Assembly: GCF_004005475.1 (NCBI RefSeq)
Contig: NZ_RZTZ01000015.1
Coordinates: forward strand, 36,162 to 100,161
Length of the DNA stretch: 64,000 nucleotides
Reading direction: 5' to 3'
Origin: Niallia taxi
GTDB taxonomy: Bacteria; Bacillota; Bacilli; Bacillales; Cytobacillaceae
In this document: one piece after another, positions 42,585-51,457 of the stretch
Layout of the letters: each line of letters begins with the position of its first letter
Position numbering within the stretch: position 1 is the stretch's first letter
Notes under the pieces: model-generated
Told to the model about the DNA's origin: nothing
What the model saw: only the letters and a program-made list of their open reading frames with translations
Databases searched by the model: none
Program-made: the position numbers and the translations under genes

Positions 42585-42624
42585 AAAAAGGAGCAAAGGC
42601 ATAATAGTCTTTGCTCCTTTTTAA
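42585..42624 (+). terminator. Terminator of the HAD gene
   Basis: AAAAAGGAGCAAAG (42585-42598) is a perfect 14-bp complement of CTTTGCTCCTTTTT (42609-42622). Confidence 0.92.
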
Positions 42625-42729
42625 TTATAAGAGTTTTCTTAAGAACACTTGCTATTTTACCGATAAAAAGCCAAAATAAAGGATGGTTAGCTATTGTTAA
42701 GCTGACTAAGTAGAAAGTAGGGATATTAA

Positions 42730-44100
42730 TTGACAGATTTTAAAAGCTTAGGAATTAATGATACGATTATAGATCATTTACAAAAAAGAGGAATAACAGA
42801 GCCTTCACCAATCCAAAAAAAGGTTATACCTTCCATAATAGACGGTAAAGATGTTATAGCTCAAGCACAAACAGGGACAGGAAAAACATATGCATTTGCC
42901 TTGCCAATTGTTCAAAAACTAAAAAAAGACGCAGACTATATACAAGCATTGATTGTCAGCCCGACAAGAGAGCTTGCGATTCAAATCTCTGCTGAAATAG
43001 AGAAAGTAAAGCCTGATTTTGCAGAAGTATTAACAGCATACGGCGGTCAGGATGTGGAAAAGCAGCTTCATCGAATGAAGGACAATATTTCCATTGTTGT
43101 CGCAACACCAGGAAGGCTGATAGATTACATGAAAAGGGGTCAAATAAAGCTTGACCGCTTAAATGTCATTGTACTTGATGAGGCCGACCAAATGCTTCAC
43201 ATCGGATTTTTAGAAGAAGTGAAATACATAATGAGACGTACGCCAAAATCAAGGCAGACGCTAATGTTTTCTGCGACTATTTCTGATGATATTAAAATGC
43301 TTGCCAAGAAATACATGATAAATGCTGAGTACATGACAGTAGAGAAAAAACAAGGGCCAGCTGCAACGGTTCAGCAATTTTCTATGCATACAACAGACAG
43401 AGCTAAGCAAGGAACGTTAATGACTCTTATAAAAACGTACCAACCATTTATGGCTGTTGTATTTTGCCGAACGAAGCGAAGAGTGAGCAAATTATATGAA
43501 GTTCTCCGAAACAGTGGCTTAGATTGCCGGGAGCTGCACGGTGACCTTTCACAGGCAAAACGAGAGCAAGTGATGAAGGACTTCCGCAATGCTAAATTTC
43601 CGATATTAATTGCAACAGATGTTGCTGCAAGAGGATTAGACATTGATGGCATTACACATGTATTCAACTATGACATTCCTGCAGATGCAGAAAGCTATGT
43701 GCATAGAATTGGTCGAACAGGCAGAGCTGGTATGGAGGGCGCAGCCATTACCTTCTATTCTTCAGATGACCGTGAAACATTGGATATGATAGAGCAGGAG
43801 CTTGGCATCACGATAACAAAGATGCAGCAGCTGAAAAAAACGGATGACAGCTCAGAGCAAGCTGCTAAAACAAAAACGGACTATACTAAACGTAAACCTG
43901 GCTTCCGATCATCTCAGAAAGCAAAGGCTGGACAAGGCAGAAAAAAACAGCATTCAGGTGAACCAAAAGGGAAGCAGGACAGGAATGCTAGCAGCAAGGG
44001 CAAGGATGGAGCAAAGCAGGAAAGAACGTTTAGCAGCAATAAAGGCAAAAGAAACACAGGCAGTGCGATTTTTAAGCCAAAACATTCAAAAAAGAAATAA
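42730..44100 (+). CDS. DEAD-box RNA helicase
   Basis: 456-aa ATP-dependent RNA helicase. It has the Q motif (GITEPSPIQ), Walker A AQTGTGKT, PTRELA, TPGRLID, DEAD (VLDEADQM), SAT (MFSATI), VFCRTKRR, ARGLDID and HRIGRTGRAG. After residue 375 the C-terminus is a basic Lys/Gly/Ser-rich tail ending KPKHSKKK, as in CshA-like cold-shock helicases that bind RNA non-specifically. It starts at TTG 42730 with only a weak ribosome site (GTAGGGA). A possible promoter TTGCTA, 17 bp, CAAAAT is near 42650. It is followed at 26 bp by an unknown gene, possibly in one transcript. Confidence 0.92.
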   Translation: MTDFKSLGINDTIIDHLQKRGITEPSPIQKKVIPSIIDGKDVIAQAQTGTGKTYAFALPIVQKLKKDADYIQALIVSPTRELAIQISAEIEKVKPDFAEVLTAYGGQDVEKQLHRMKDNISIVVATPGRLIDYMKRGQIKLDRLNVIVLDEADQMLHIGFLEEVKYIMRRTPKSRQTLMFSATISDDIKMLAKKYMINAEYMTVEKKQGPAATVQQFSMHTTDRAKQGTLMTLIKTYQPFMAVVFCRTKRRVSKLYEVLRNSGLDCRELHGDLSQAKREQVMKDFRNAKFPILIATDVAARGLDIDGITHVFNYDIPADAESYVHRIGRTGRAGMEGAAITFYSSDDRETLDMIEQELGITITKMQQLKKTDDSSEQAAKTKTDYTKRKPGFRSSQKAKAGQGRKKQHSGEPKGKQDRNASSKGKDGAKQERTFSSNKGKRNTGSAIFKPKHSKKK

Positions 44101-44126
44101 GTACGGCATAAAGGAGTTAGACTAAA

Positions 44127-44714
44127 TTGATAAACAAAAATATGAAGAAATATCTTGAAAGTAAGCCAGAGAATGAAAAAATTGCTGCTCTTCCAGTAGA
44201 AAAAGCTTATTTACTGGAGAGCGAGCTTGCAGCTGAAGAAGGCATCGTCATTGTATCATTACCAGAAAAACTAGGTGAATTCTACATGGAGCTTGCTAAT
44301 AAAGAAAGTGACGAAACAGTAAAAGAAGCTTTGCCTGCTTCCTTTCTAGAAGAAAAAATTTCTCTGCTGAAAACCAATCTCGACGAATATTTATATGTGG
44401 AAACAGATTTGTTTGACATGATTCAAGTAGACGGGCTGACATTGGAGGTTGATTCTGTTTTCCGCAAATATGACGGACTTTTCGGCTTCCGTGCTCCTAA
44501 GAAGCAAGAGCAGGTTATCCGTTCTTACTTTTCAAATAAGCTAGGCAGCGAAACACCATATAGCCTTATGTTTAATAATCAAGATGGTCTATGGGATGTG
44601 AACCTTCCGATCGAATATATAGAAGGATTTACAGAGGAATTGAGTGTAGCAGCTGTATTAGAATTGTTTTACAGCTTTATGTTTACCCTAGGTAGTTTGT
44701 TAGACGAGAAATAA
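44127..44714 (+). CDS. Conserved-looking protein of unknown function (195 aa)
   Basis: Acidic soluble protein that I cannot assign. It has no signal peptide, membrane helix or known motif. Mixed helices and strands with LFGFRAPKKQEQVIRSYF and SYSLMFNNQDGLWDVNLPIEYI suggest a compact fold. It starts at TTG 44127, 10 bases after AAGGAG; the ATG at 44142 is too far from that site. It lies 14 bp before the second STAS-domain gene and is very likely co-transcribed with it, so a signalling or partner role is possible. Confidence 0.68.
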   Translation: MINKNMKKYLESKPENEKIAALPVEKAYLLESELAAEEGIVIVSLPEKLGEFYMELANKESDETVKEALPASFLEEKISLLKTNLDEYLYVETDLFDMIQVDGLTLEVDSVFRKYDGLFGFRAPKKQEQVIRSYFSNKLGSETPYSLMFNNQDGLWDVNLPIEYIEGFTEELSVAAVLELFYSFMFTLGSLLDEK

Positions 44715-44728
44715 GTGAGGAGAATAGC

Positions 44729-45748
44729 ATGGGAGATTCAATTATACGCACAGAAGTAGACAACACTGTATTTACTTGGGATAAAGACAAAGGGATTTTT
44801 TCTTTTGATGGAGCTCAGTCTGTGCTGTTTTGGGACTCTGCCATTGAATTATTCATTAGTACAATCATTGAGGTTTCAGGCAATGATGTATCAAATACTG
44901 TCCTTGAAGCGACTGGATTTCGGATGGGAGAGCTAGTCAGCAGCTATTATAAGGACAGGATTGATACTAGAGATGTGATTGAACAATATATGGATATATA
45001 TCGAAATGCCGGCTGGGGAAAAATCAACGTCACGCATTTCTGTCTCGATGAGAAAAAGGTCATTCTCCAGCTTAAGAACAGCTGGGAGCATCGCATCTAT
45101 CAATCTATGAAAAAAGAGCAGGCAACCGTCCTGCTTCCAAGCCATTGGGCAGGTGTGCTTACAGCTTTGTTTAAAGAAAATATGTGGTATAAGGTAAATA
45201 AGTCACAGCTTAATGGTGATGAATTTGACGAGATTGAAATTTATCCATCCTCCATTACGCCAAATGATAACATCCATCAACTGGCGCGCCAAAAAGAGCA
45301 GGCATATATAAATCAGCTTGAACAAAAAGTAGAAGATAGAACACAGGAGCTTTCAGAGCTGGTAAAGCACCTATCTACACCAATCATGCCTGTCATGAAA
45401 GGGATTTTGGCTGTTTCTCTTGTTGGGAAATTTAATGATGAGCGCTTTGAGGGATTACTTCAAAAAACGTTATTTGCATTTTCCAAGCAAAGAGCAACCT
45501 ATCTGCTGCTTGACATGACAGCAATTAGTGACTTTGACGAATATATCATTTTCCGTTTACAAGGTTTGGTTAAGGCAGTTGCCCTTTTAGGGGGAGAATG
45601 CATTCTTGTCGGCATTAGTCCGGCATTAGGTGTGCAAATTATTAATTCAGGCGTTGATTTACAGTCCATTCCAACATTTTCAACATTAGAGCAAGGTATT
45701 GAACATGCTATCGATAAGCTTGGGTATGAAATAGTTAAAAAAAGCTAA
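44729..45748 (+). CDS. RsbR-like STAS-domain protein with V4R-like N-terminal domain, paralogue 2
   Basis: 339-aa paralogue of the protein at 32582, with the same length and order. The sensor-like N-terminus (VFTWDKDKGIFSFDGAQSVLFWDS, LEATGFRMGELVSSYY, AGWGKINVTHF, NSWEHRI) is followed by a coiled coil (LARQKEQAYINQLEQKVEDR). The STAS domain starts HLSTPIMPVMKGILAVSLVG with LLDMTAISDFDE and ILVGISPALG. The ligand sensed by the N-terminus is unknown. GTGAGGAG precedes the ATG. It is the last gene before the repeat element at 45761. Confidence 0.78.
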   Translation: MGDSIIRTEVDNTVFTWDKDKGIFSFDGAQSVLFWDSAIELFISTIIEVSGNDVSNTVLEATGFRMGELVSSYYKDRIDTRDVIEQYMDIYRNAGWGKINVTHFCLDEKKVILQLKNSWEHRIYQSMKKEQATVLLPSHWAGVLTALFKENMWYKVNKSQLNGDEFDEIEIYPSSITPNDNIHQLARQKEQAYINQLEQKVEDRTQELSELVKHLSTPIMPVMKGILAVSLVGKFNDERFEGLLQKTLFAFSKQRATYLLLDMTAISDFDEYIIFRLQGLVKAVALLGGECILVGISPALGVQIINSGVDLQSIPTFSTLEQGIEHAIDKLGYEIVKKS

Positions 45749-45760
45749 GCTTTAAGTGAA

Positions 45761-46098
45761 GAGGCTGGGACAAAACAAAAGATAAGCTTTCTAAACACGA
45801 ATAATAGAATTACAACTAAATTTGAAAAATGAAGGTTGTGTCTAAATAGAATGTTGAGTTAAAGTTAATTCGTTTCATTGCGCTGCACCCACTCGCTTTC
45901 CGCGGGGAGGAAGCTGAGCCTCCTCGTCTTCGCCTGCTGGGTCTCATCCTTTCCTCTATTTCCCTTAGTAGTCGAGTGGCCTCCGCTCCATTCCACTAAA
46001 ATTTCTGATTTTTTGTATTTAAACTAAGAACAAAAGACCGAACTATTTAATCAATAGTTCGGTCTTTACGCTGGTTCACATACTTATGTCCCGGCCTC
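45761..46098. repeat. Intergenic repeat element with inverted ends (MITE-like)
   Basis: GAGGCTGGGACA (45761-45772) and TGTCCCGGCCTC (46087-46098) are inverted copies matching at 11 of 12 bases, bounding 338 bp that code for nothing. The middle (about 45870-45995, TTGCGCTGCACCCACTCGCTTTCCGCGG and the CTCCTC...GTCTTCGCCTG stretch) is a GC-rich sequence I recognise as recurring between genes in Bacillaceae genomes. Near the right end is a perfect 15-bp hairpin (46033-46047 with 46053-46067). T-rich sequence after the right end means it can also stop transcription. Confidence 0.7.
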
Positions 46099-46169
46099 TT
46101 TTTTTATGCATGAAAAGCTATGGGCAATCAGAATATAAAGGGAAGAAACTAACCTTTGGAGGTATGCAC

Positions 46170-46979
46170 ATGCCTGAATTACCAGAAATGGAAAATTACA
46201 AACGTAACCTTAATCAGCTCCTGCAAAATAAGATGATTACAGATGTCATCATAAACAGAGAAAAATCGGTTAATGTCACACCAATTGTATTTATTGGCGC
46301 CGTTCGCGGTACTACCATACAGGCTGTTGAGAGGCGGGCAAAGCATCTGTTGTTTCGGTTAAGCAATAATAAGGTGCTGCTGCTGCATTTAATGCTTGGG
46401 GGCTGGATGTATTATTCAGAAGAAAAGGATAAGCCAAAACGAACAGTGCAGGTACAGCTGTCCTTTGGAGAGAAACATCTTTATTTCATCGGTTTAAGAC
46501 TCGGATACCTTCATCTATACACGGAACAGGAAGTGGAGCAGGAATTGGCAGATTTAGGACCAGAGCCCTTAGCTGCCAGCTTTACGGAAGCACAGTTTTT
46601 AACGTATATAGAAAAAAAGCGAGGCATGCTGAAGCTAAAGCTGGTCGATCAGCATTTCTTGTCAGGAATCGGCAATTGTTATTCAGACGAAATATGTTAT
46701 GATGCGAGGCTGTTACCGGATAGAAAATTGGAGGATTTAAGTAGCGACGAGCTGTCGGCTCTCTATACATCAATCCGAACAGTTTTACCAGAGGCAACAG
46801 AGATTGGCGGTTATATGGAGCATCCGCTTTACGTCGGAGATACTAAAACAGGAGCCTTTAATGATAAATGCCGTGTGTATGACTGTGAAGGCCAGCCTTG
46901 TCAAAGATGTGGCAATAAAATTGTGAAAACAGAAATCTCTTCCAAGAAAACCTTCTTTTGTCCAGTTTGTCAGCATTAA
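46170..46979 (+). CDS. Fpg/Nei-family DNA glycosylase
   Basis: 269-aa oxidised-base DNA glycosylase. The N-terminal MPELPEME supplies the catalytic Pro and Glu after Met removal. The Lys in ERRAKHLLF, the helix-two-turn-helix DQHFLSGIGNCYSDEI and the zinc finger CQRC-x16-CPVC at the C-terminus are all present. The start is ATG 46170, six bases after GGAGGT, as the exposed Pro requires; an ATG at 46164 abuts the ribosome site. The finger has KKT where Fpg proteins carry RGT or RST, so the DNA-contacting Arg is replaced by Lys. It is probably a second Fpg-like enzyme, not the housekeeping mutM. Confidence 0.87.
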   Translation: MPELPEMENYKRNLNQLLQNKMITDVIINREKSVNVTPIVFIGAVRGTTIQAVERRAKHLLFRLSNNKVLLLHLMLGGWMYYSEEKDKPKRTVQVQLSFGEKHLYFIGLRLGYLHLYTEQEVEQELADLGPEPLAASFTEAQFLTYIEKKRGMLKLKLVDQHFLSGIGNCYSDEICYDARLLPDRKLEDLSSDELSALYTSIRTVLPEATEIGGYMEHPLYVGDTKTGAFNDKCRVYDCEGQPCQRCGNKIVKTEISSKKTFFCPVCQH

Positions 46980-47045
46980 TTGTCTAAGCTCCTTTTTTTC
47001 TGTCCATAATAGTTCTTTACATATGCCTTAGATAAAGGGGTGGGT

Positions 47046-48536
47046 TTGCTTTTGAAACGACAAAAACTTGTCTTGCTGCTGATTATCCTTGGAATACTTG
47101 TCGTACAGCTGAATGGAACAAAACCATATGAGCTCGAAGTACATGCACAAGGAAACACAGAAGATGTAGAAGCAGAATTAAATAAGCTTCTCACATCCAT
47201 GCCTAAGCTAAAAGGGAGTCTTGCTGGTATAAGCATCCGTGATCAGAGCAGCGGACAGGTTGTTTATGAACAAATGGCTCATACAAGATTAGCGCCTGCT
47301 TCTAATTTAAAGCTGTTAACAGCTGCCGCTGCACTGTCTGTATTAGGGAGTGACTATACCTTTGACACAGTGATTTATACAGACGGAAAGCTTGTGAATG
47401 GAGTTTTATCAGGAGATTTGTACGTAAAAGGCAAAGGCGATACCACTTTACTTCAAAGTGACCTGGAGAATATCGCTAAGTCATTACATGATAAAGGAAT
47501 CAAGAAAATCAATGGCAGCATCATTGGTGATGCAAGCTGGTATGATGATGTTCCTTATTCCATTGATTTGGCTTGGAGTGATGAATCCACCTATTACGGA
47601 GCACCTGTTTCTGGATTGACGATGTCACCTGATAAAGAATATGATGCAGGCACAATTTTGATTAAAGCAAGTCCTGGGGCAAATGCAGGCAATCCAGCAA
47701 AGCTGACAATTAAGCCATCGGTCTCTAATCTGGATATTGCTAATCGTACAAGCACTGTTAATAAGGACGGCAAGGAAGATATCCAGTCTGTAAGGAAGCA
47801 TGGTGAAGATTCGATCACAATTAAGGGGGATATTCCGGTAGGAAGCGGCGCAACGAAAAGCTGGGTTGCCATTGAAAATCCTCCTGAATTAGTACTTAAT
47901 GTGTTCCAGCAAGCATTAACAAACCAAGGTATTACCTGGACTGGTGAAGTAAAGGAAGGGATTACCCCAGAGCTGTCAACACCCATTCATGTTCATAAGT
48001 CCCTGCCATTGTCAAAAATAGTAGTTCCATTTTTGAAGCTAAGTAATAATACAATCGGGGAAACATTGTTAAAGGAATTAGGAAAAGTCGAAAAAGGTGA
48101 GGGTAGCTTTGAAAAGGGTGTTGCAGTACTTAAGGAACAAATGAAGAAATTCGGATTGGATACGAGTGGCATGCTAATTCGGGATGGTTCGGGTATTTCT
48201 CCAATTGATTTGATTACGGCAAATGATTTGTCTACATTGCTTTTCTGTATTCAAAAGGAAGCTTGGTTTTCTGATTATGAAAAAGCGCTCCCTGTTTCCG
48301 GTAATAAAGACAGAATGATTGGCGGTACTTTACGCAATCGTCTGCAATCGGAAAATACATTAGGGAAAGTGAAAGCAAAAACCGGGACTTTGTCAGCAGT
48401 TAGTTCCCTTTCCGGGTATGTAGAAAGTAAAAGCGGTAAGAGCTATATCTTTTCTATCATGCTGAATCATCTTATTGATGAAAGCTCTGGTAAAATGATG
48501 GAGGACCAAATAGTCGAATTATTGGCGTCACATTGA
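47046..48536 (+). CDS. dacC: D-alanyl-D-alanine carboxypeptidase, PBP4/DacC type (S13 family)
   Basis: About 496-aa low-molecular-weight penicillin-binding protein resembling B. subtilis PBP4a. An N-terminal hydrophobic signal or anchor (residues about 5-20) is followed by the catalytic SNLK (Ser86, Lys89), then the large inserted domains typical of class C PBPs, LSNNTIGE (SxN motif) and VKAKTGTLS (KTG motif). It trims or cleaves peptidoglycan peptides outside the membrane. The start is ambiguous: GTG 47040 overlaps the AAAGGGGTG site, and TTG 47046 or TTG 47052 are alternatives. Confidence 0.9.
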   Translation: MLLKRQKLVLLLIILGILVVQLNGTKPYELEVHAQGNTEDVEAELNKLLTSMPKLKGSLAGISIRDQSSGQVVYEQMAHTRLAPASNLKLLTAAAALSVLGSDYTFDTVIYTDGKLVNGVLSGDLYVKGKGDTTLLQSDLENIAKSLHDKGIKKINGSIIGDASWYDDVPYSIDLAWSDESTYYGAPVSGLTMSPDKEYDAGTILIKASPGANAGNPAKLTIKPSVSNLDIANRTSTVNKDGKEDIQSVRKHGEDSITIKGDIPVGSGATKSWVAIENPPELVLNVFQQALTNQGITWTGEVKEGITPELSTPIHVHKSLPLSKIVVPFLKLSNNTIGETLLKELGKVEKGEGSFEKGVAVLKEQMKKFGLDTSGMLIRDGSGISPIDLITANDLSTLLFCIQKEAWFSDYEKALPVSGNKDRMIGGTLRNRLQSENTLGKVKAKTGTLSAVSSLSGYVESKSGKSYIFSIMLNHLIDESSGKMMEDQIVELLASH

Positions 48537-48539
48537 ATA

Positions 48540-48567
48540 AAGCGTGAGAGCATATGCTCTCACGCTT
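48540..48567. terminator. 28-bp perfect palindromic bidirectional terminator
   Basis: AAGCGTGAGAGCAT and its exact reverse complement lie back to back (48540-48567). It overlaps the stop codon of the minus-strand RNase H gene. Confidence 0.85.
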
Positions 48568-49192
48568 ATTTGCGCCCAAAATCAGCTTTTATTTCACCGT
48601 GTATGTGTGTTTCCCATTTGATGATTTTGTTTTTGTATGTATTTGCCTTCAGCCAAGCTTCAGCTCGTTCAATCATTTGCCACAGTTCCTCTGTACGATG
48701 ATCACGTTTAAGGCTTGTGTTCGCTTTTTTGTTACGTACCCATGAAAGTGCAGTCATGCTGTCACTATATATAGTTGTGTCTTTTCCAAGTTTTTTCAGC
48801 ATCACCAATGCGTGAACAATTCCCAAAAATTCCCCAATATTATTTGTGCCAAAAACAGGACCATAGTGGAATATGCGTTCTCCAGTCAATGTGTCCACAC
48901 CCTGATATTCCATCATGCCAGGATTTCCGCTGCATGCCGCATCAACAGAGATGCTGTTTTCGTCAATTGGTGCAGCAGTGCTGCTTTTCAGGGCTGAAGC
49001 ACCCGATTTTCCGTTTGAGACAGAACGGCTGGCTGCACCTTGGTTATATGCTTGCACCGCTTCTGATTGTGTAGGAAAAGACTTAAAGGCCGCACCTTGA
49101 AACCCTTTTGTTTGCTTTTCACATTCTGCCCATGTCGTATAAATACCTGGCTTTCGTCCATTCCACACTACATAATATTTTTGTTTAGCCAT
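48566..49192 (-). CDS. RNase HI-type protein with N-terminal viroplasmin/RNase H1 domain
   Basis: 208-aa protein. The N-terminal module KYYVVWNGRKPGIYTTWAECEKQTKGFQGAAFKSF is the hybrid-binding domain of eukaryotic-type RNase H1. After a Ser/Ala-rich linker (about 50-78) comes the catalytic domain: SVDAACSGNPG (Asp), NNIGEFLGIVHAL (Glu), YSDSMTALSW (Asp) and the C-terminal HIHGEIKADFGRK (His and Asp). It would cut RNA in RNA-DNA hybrids. The strong GGAGG ribosome site lies upstream on the minus strand. Confidence 0.9.
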   Translation of the reverse strand: MAKQKYYVVWNGRKPGIYTTWAECEKQTKGFQGAAFKSFPTQSEAVQAYNQGAASRSVSNGKSGASALKSSTAAPIDENSISVDAACSGNPGMMEYQGVDTLTGERIFHYGPVFGTNNIGEFLGIVHALVMLKKLGKDTTIYSDSMTALSWVRNKKANTSLKRDHRTEELWQMIERAEAWLKANTYKNKIIKWETHIHGEIKADFGRK

Positions 49193-49294
49193 TGCTTCGC
49201 CTCCACATTTTCAATCCATTCCTATCATATCATAGCTGGCGAAAAAAAGAACGGACTGTCTGTGACAGCCAGTCCTTAAAAAATGTAAATGCGA

Positions 49295-50245
49295 TTAATT
49301 GGCCACTCCAGATTGACGCTCAAGTAATCCTTGTAAATACTGAGCTAGCTGCAGCATGCCGAAAATCCCTGCTTCCTTCTCTGCATCGGCATTATAATTA
49401 GTATTCGTGTTAATGTCATACGTATAAAGAGTACCATTCTTGTCCTTCATGAATTCAATTCCGGCAACATAAATGCCTTGTGCTTGAAGGAATTGCTCAT
49501 ATTTTTCGATAATTGGTTCATGGAAGTCTTTTTGAATGGAAAAGCTTGGCTTTTCCTCTACTTGTTCGCCAACAGGGCAGAAAAGATCATTGATTTGGCA
49601 AGCATCAGCAGGGCAGAGCTCAAAACCGCCTGCCGTGTCGACTTTAACGGCATAAACAAACTTTCCGCCAACAAACTCACAGCGCGTGATGCTTTGATCT
49701 GGTGATTCAATATATTGTTGAATTAAGGTAATCCCATCAACAGGCTCCTCGAATTCTGGTCCGTACACATATCTTTCCAGCTCCTCAATGGAATGGAATA
49801 AGCGAACACCTAAGCCTTTTCCTGCGCGGTTATGCTTCGTGATAAAGGAAGGGTCACCAAGCTTTTTTGCTGCTTGGATAATTTGTTCACTGCCAGTTGC
49901 CACGAGCGTTTTTGGTGTTTGGATGCCATGCTTGAATAAAGCGGCATACTGTGCTGCTTTACTTACTTCCAGTCGTAAAGCACCTGTTCCATTAACAACC
50001 GTTCTTCCGTAGGATTCAAGCCATTCAAGGACAGCACCAGTATATTCTGCTGCATAACGATGTCCTCTCGTATGCGAGGATGCGCTCATTCGGCTGTAGA
50101 AGATTCCTTCAGGAGGAGCTTCCGATAAATCGAAATTACCTTCAGATAAATCCCATTCTTCAAAGGGAATATGAAGCTCCTCCAGACGCTTCGTTAAATG
50201 AACAGTCCATTCACTGTTTTCATGGATAACATATACTTTGCTCAT
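49295..50245 (-). CDS. ATP-grasp ligase-like protein (RimK type)
   Basis: 316-aa protein with an N-terminal pre-ATP-grasp domain and an ATP-grasp fold. Motifs are KAAQYAALFKHGIQTPKT, FITKHNRAGKGLGVRLF (phosphate loop), LIQQYIESPDQSITRCEFVGGKFVYAV and the metal site GIEFMKDKNGTLYTYDINTNTNYN. The family joins a carboxylate to an amine or amino acid, but the substrate is not known. Its ATG overlaps the stop of the upstream flavin monooxygenase in TAATG, so the two are translationally coupled and probably act in one pathway. Confidence 0.8.
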   Translation of the reverse strand: MSKVYVIHENSEWTVHLTKRLEELHIPFEEWDLSEGNFDLSEAPPEGIFYSRMSASSHTRGHRYAAEYTGAVLEWLESYGRTVVNGTGALRLEVSKAAQYAALFKHGIQTPKTLVATGSEQIIQAAKKLGDPSFITKHNRAGKGLGVRLFHSIEELERYVYGPEFEEPVDGITLIQQYIESPDQSITRCEFVGGKFVYAVKVDTAGGFELCPADACQINDLFCPVGEQVEEKPSFSIQKDFHEPIIEKYEQFLQAQGIYVAGIEFMKDKNGTLYTYDINTNTNYNADAEKEAGIFGMLQLAQYLQGLLERQSGVAN

Positions 50246-51300
50246 TATTTGCTCACTTCTCTTTCTATTTTTAATGATTCTACAAGCGGCATAACTTGTT
50301 CAGAGAACTTTTTCATCTCTTCTAGCTGTGGAGAGAACTGCAGCAACAGCAGGTTAATGCCAGCATCCTCATACTCCAGTATCTTTTTGGCTATTTGCTC
50401 AGGTGTCCCGATCAGACCAGGTCTAAGTCCTCTGTTAGAAACAGAATAATCTTGCAATTTAATTTGCTGTTCAAGCTGTGATTTATTAACAAAGTCATCG
50501 AACCCAGCATAAGCAGAGGATTCCTTAACATCTGTTATTCTAGCAAGCTCTTGTTCTGCTTCTTCTTGAGTATCACGGCAAATCACATATGCTGCCATTC
50601 CGAAGGAGGCAAAAGGATCCTTGCCAAGTTCTGCTCTTTTGTCTTGCATATCCTTTATTTTAGCTGAAATCTCGTCTACTGTTCCGCCATGCATCACATA
50701 TGCATCACAATTTTCAGCGATGACTGCTTTGCCTTTTGGGCTTTCACCACCAGCATAAAGAATTGGATTTGGCTTTTGAACAGGCTTTGGAGCAAGCTTC
50801 GCATCTTTTATATCATAGAACTTACCTTTAAAGCTAAAAGATTCTTCCGTCCATAAACCTTTTAAAATAGCTAAAAATTCCTCTGTGCGTTCATATCTTT
50901 CATCATGCTCTGTAAAGATTCCGCCATACTGCCTTGCTTCTTCCTCCCACCAAGCAGAAACAACATTCAAAGTAAACCTGCCATTACTGATATGATCGAT
51001 ATTGGCAGCCATTTTAGCCGCAATAGCAGGGTTGTGGAAGCCAGGACGAATTGCTGTCATGATTTCTATTTTTTCTGTCACGGCAGCAAGAGCAGCAGCC
51101 GTTGACCATGCTTCAATGGAGTCGTGTTCAGGACCTTTTATATCATTTAAGTATAATTCCGCAATTAAAGTCGTATCATAGCCCCATTTTTCTGCACTTT
51201 GAATGACCTTTTTTGCGTAATCAAATGTTGGAGGCATGTTCTCATCATCAACATTTCGCAGCCATCCGCCAAAAATAGGTAGCCAAAATCCAAATTTCAT
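50245..51300 (-). CDS. LLM-class flavin-dependent monooxygenase (SsuD/SfnG-like)
   Basis: 351-aa bacterial luciferase-like TIM-barrel monooxygenase. Segments are FGFWLPIFGGWLRN, AEKWGYDTTLIAELYLND, EIMTAIRPGFHNPAIAAKMAANIDHISNGRFTLNVVSAWW and PNPILYAGGESPKGK. This resembles alkanesulfonate and dimethylsulfone monooxygenases that use FMNH2. It may release sulfur from organosulfur compounds, though no sulfonate transporter is adjacent. ATG 51300 lies seven bases after AAGGAG; an ATG six bases earlier is too close. It forms an operon with the ATP-grasp gene, an unusual partner. Confidence 0.88.
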   Translation of the reverse strand: MKFGFWLPIFGGWLRNVDDENMPPTFDYAKKVIQSAEKWGYDTTLIAELYLNDIKGPEHDSIEAWSTAAALAAVTEKIEIMTAIRPGFHNPAIAAKMAANIDHISNGRFTLNVVSAWWEEEARQYGGIFTEHDERYERTEEFLAILKGLWTEESFSFKGKFYDIKDAKLAPKPVQKPNPILYAGGESPKGKAVIAENCDAYVMHGGTVDEISAKIKDMQDKRAELGKDPFASFGMAAYVICRDTQEEAEQELARITDVKESSAYAGFDDFVNKSQLEQQIKLQDYSVSNRGLRPGLIGTPEQIAKKILEYEDAGINLLLLQFSPQLEEMKKFSEQVMPLVESLKIEREVSK

Positions 51301-51457
51301 GTACATTCTCCTTTTAGGACACTAAAGTTTTTTGAATATTATTAATGTTATTATAGAGGTATACTAACTGTCAATATACTTGAATCTATAAAACCTATAA
51401 ATATACTCAGTATTTATAAAAAAGGAAATAGAGCATAAATATCGGAGGAGACATTTA

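Noticed and set aside
48566..49401. Several plus-strand open frames of 60-100 codons opposite the RNase H gene
   Set aside because: They are antisense shadows without ribosome sites; the RNase H frame carries all catalytic motifs.
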